Assembly (NCBI GenBank): GCA_021774995.1
Contig: JAJFIM010000424.1
Coordinates: forward strand, 1 to 6,161
DNA: 6,161 nt
Reading direction: 5' to 3'
Source of the DNA: Alphaproteobacteria bacterium
Lineage (GTDB): Bacteria > Pseudomonadota > Alphaproteobacteria > SMXP01
This document shows positions 5,798 through 6,161 of the stretch, piece after piece; the stretch's first letter is position 1; each line of letters opens with the position of its first letter. A program made the translations under genes and the position numbers. The notes beneath the pieces were generated by a model that made no database searches, had not been told where the DNA came from, and worked only from the letters and a program-made list of their open reading frames with translations.

Positions 5798-6161
5798 ATG
5801 AACGTTGCCGGACAAGAAGTAATGACGGATAAACCAACCGAGAGCACCGCCCCGCGGGTCGTGCAAAATTTCATAAACGGCGTTTACAGGCCCAGCGCCG
5901 CAAACAAACAATTTAAAAGTATTTGCCCCACTGATCATACGCTTGCCGCCATTGTTCACGAAGCATCGCGCGAAGACGTGGATGACGCCGTTAAAGCGGC
6001 CAGAGGCGCGCTGAACGGTCCCTGGGGCAAGATGAGCCTTGATGAGCGCGCCGCCATTTTACACCGCGTTGCCGATCTCATTATTGAGCGGACCGATGTA
6101 TTCGCCGCCGCTGAGATGAGCGATACAGGCAAACTTCTTGGCCCAACCCTCGAGGGCGAAA
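5798..6161 (+). CDS. NAD(P)-dependent aldehyde dehydrogenase, 2-hydroxymuconate/aminomuconate semialdehyde type, partial
   Basis: Only the first 121 codons are present; the catalytic Cys and Glu lie past the right edge. The reading frame gives an aldehyde dehydrogenase N-terminus: QNFINGVYRPS (about 23-33), then CPTDHTLAAIVHEASREDVDDAV, GPWGKMSLDERAAILHRVADLI and AAEMSDTGKLLGP. The wording GPWGKM and the DTGK segment recall the 2-hydroxymuconic / 2-aminomuconic semialdehyde dehydrogenases (XylG/DmpC/AmnC-like), which oxidise ring-cleavage semialdehydes, but other substrates are possible in this superfamily. The start may be the ATG at 5798 (weak GGA at 5790) or the in-frame ATG at 5822 (codon 9), which would trim the poorly conserved leader. 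An in-frame TAG at 5786 bounds the gene. The aromatic-degradation setting supports a catabolic semialdehyde substrate. Superfamily certain; substrate uncertain. Confidence 0.9.
   Translation, partial: MNVAGQEVMTDKPTESTAPRVVQNFINGVYRPSAANKQFKSICPTDHTLAAIVHEASREDVDDAVKAARGALNGPWGKMSLDERAAILHRVADLIIERTDVFAAAEMSDTGKLLGPTLEGE

Noticed and set aside
1..6161. CRISPR array, tRNA, rRNA, insertion sequence or phage attachment site
   Set aside because: No regularly spaced repeats, cloverleaf, transposase frame, terminal inverted repeats or target duplication were visible.

Overview
The window looks like a chromosomal aromatic-acid catabolism locus from an alphaproteobacterium. The evidence is moderate GC with many GCG/CGC codons, a PobA of the proteobacterial type, an ActP-type symporter and a LysR-type regulator of the GbpR/PcaQ kind. 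The genus cannot be named from this stretch. No RNA genes, mobile elements, CRISPR arrays or integration scars were seen.

Left part (1-4197, minus strand). Reading leftward, the order is: a LysR-type regulator (4197-2959), a 183-bp gap with two small dyads, 4-hydroxybenzoate 3-monooxygenase pobA (2775-1594), a small two-helix DUF485/YjcH-like membrane protein (1597-1313), and an ActP-type sodium:solute symporter (1316 to beyond the left edge). Both junctions in pobA-DUF485-symporter are ATGA overlaps, so the three cistrons are almost certainly one translationally coupled unit. The simplest reading is an uptake-plus-hydroxylation module in which the symporter brings in a carboxylate, possibly 4-hydroxybenzoate, and PobA converts 4-hydroxybenzoate to protocatechuate. 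The regulator is unusual because it carries two complete LysR-type winged helix-turn-helix domains in tandem before its effector domain.

Middle (4198-4510). This 313-bp divergent promoter region is AT-rich in its right half. It holds a clean dyad (TAGTTG-N6-CAACTA), a 10-bp palindrome and a TTATAA repeat next to the regulator's ribosome binding site. It probably serves both the regulator and the rightward genes.

Right part (4511-6161, plus strand). A 409-residue protein has three N-terminal transmembrane helices followed by what reads as two diverged copies of DUF3179. Fifty-seven bases later comes the 5' end of an aldehyde dehydrogenase that resembles 2-hydroxymuconate / 2-aminomuconate semialdehyde dehydrogenases. 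No terminator is visible between them, so they may be co-transcribed. The dehydrogenase suggests that ring-cleavage or side-chain aldehyde oxidation genes continue past the right edge.

Most noteworthy are the tandem-HTH LysR regulator, an ActP/DUF485 transporter hard-wired to pobA, and the duplicated membrane-anchored DUF3179 protein of unknown function next to an aromatic-pathway dehydrogenase.
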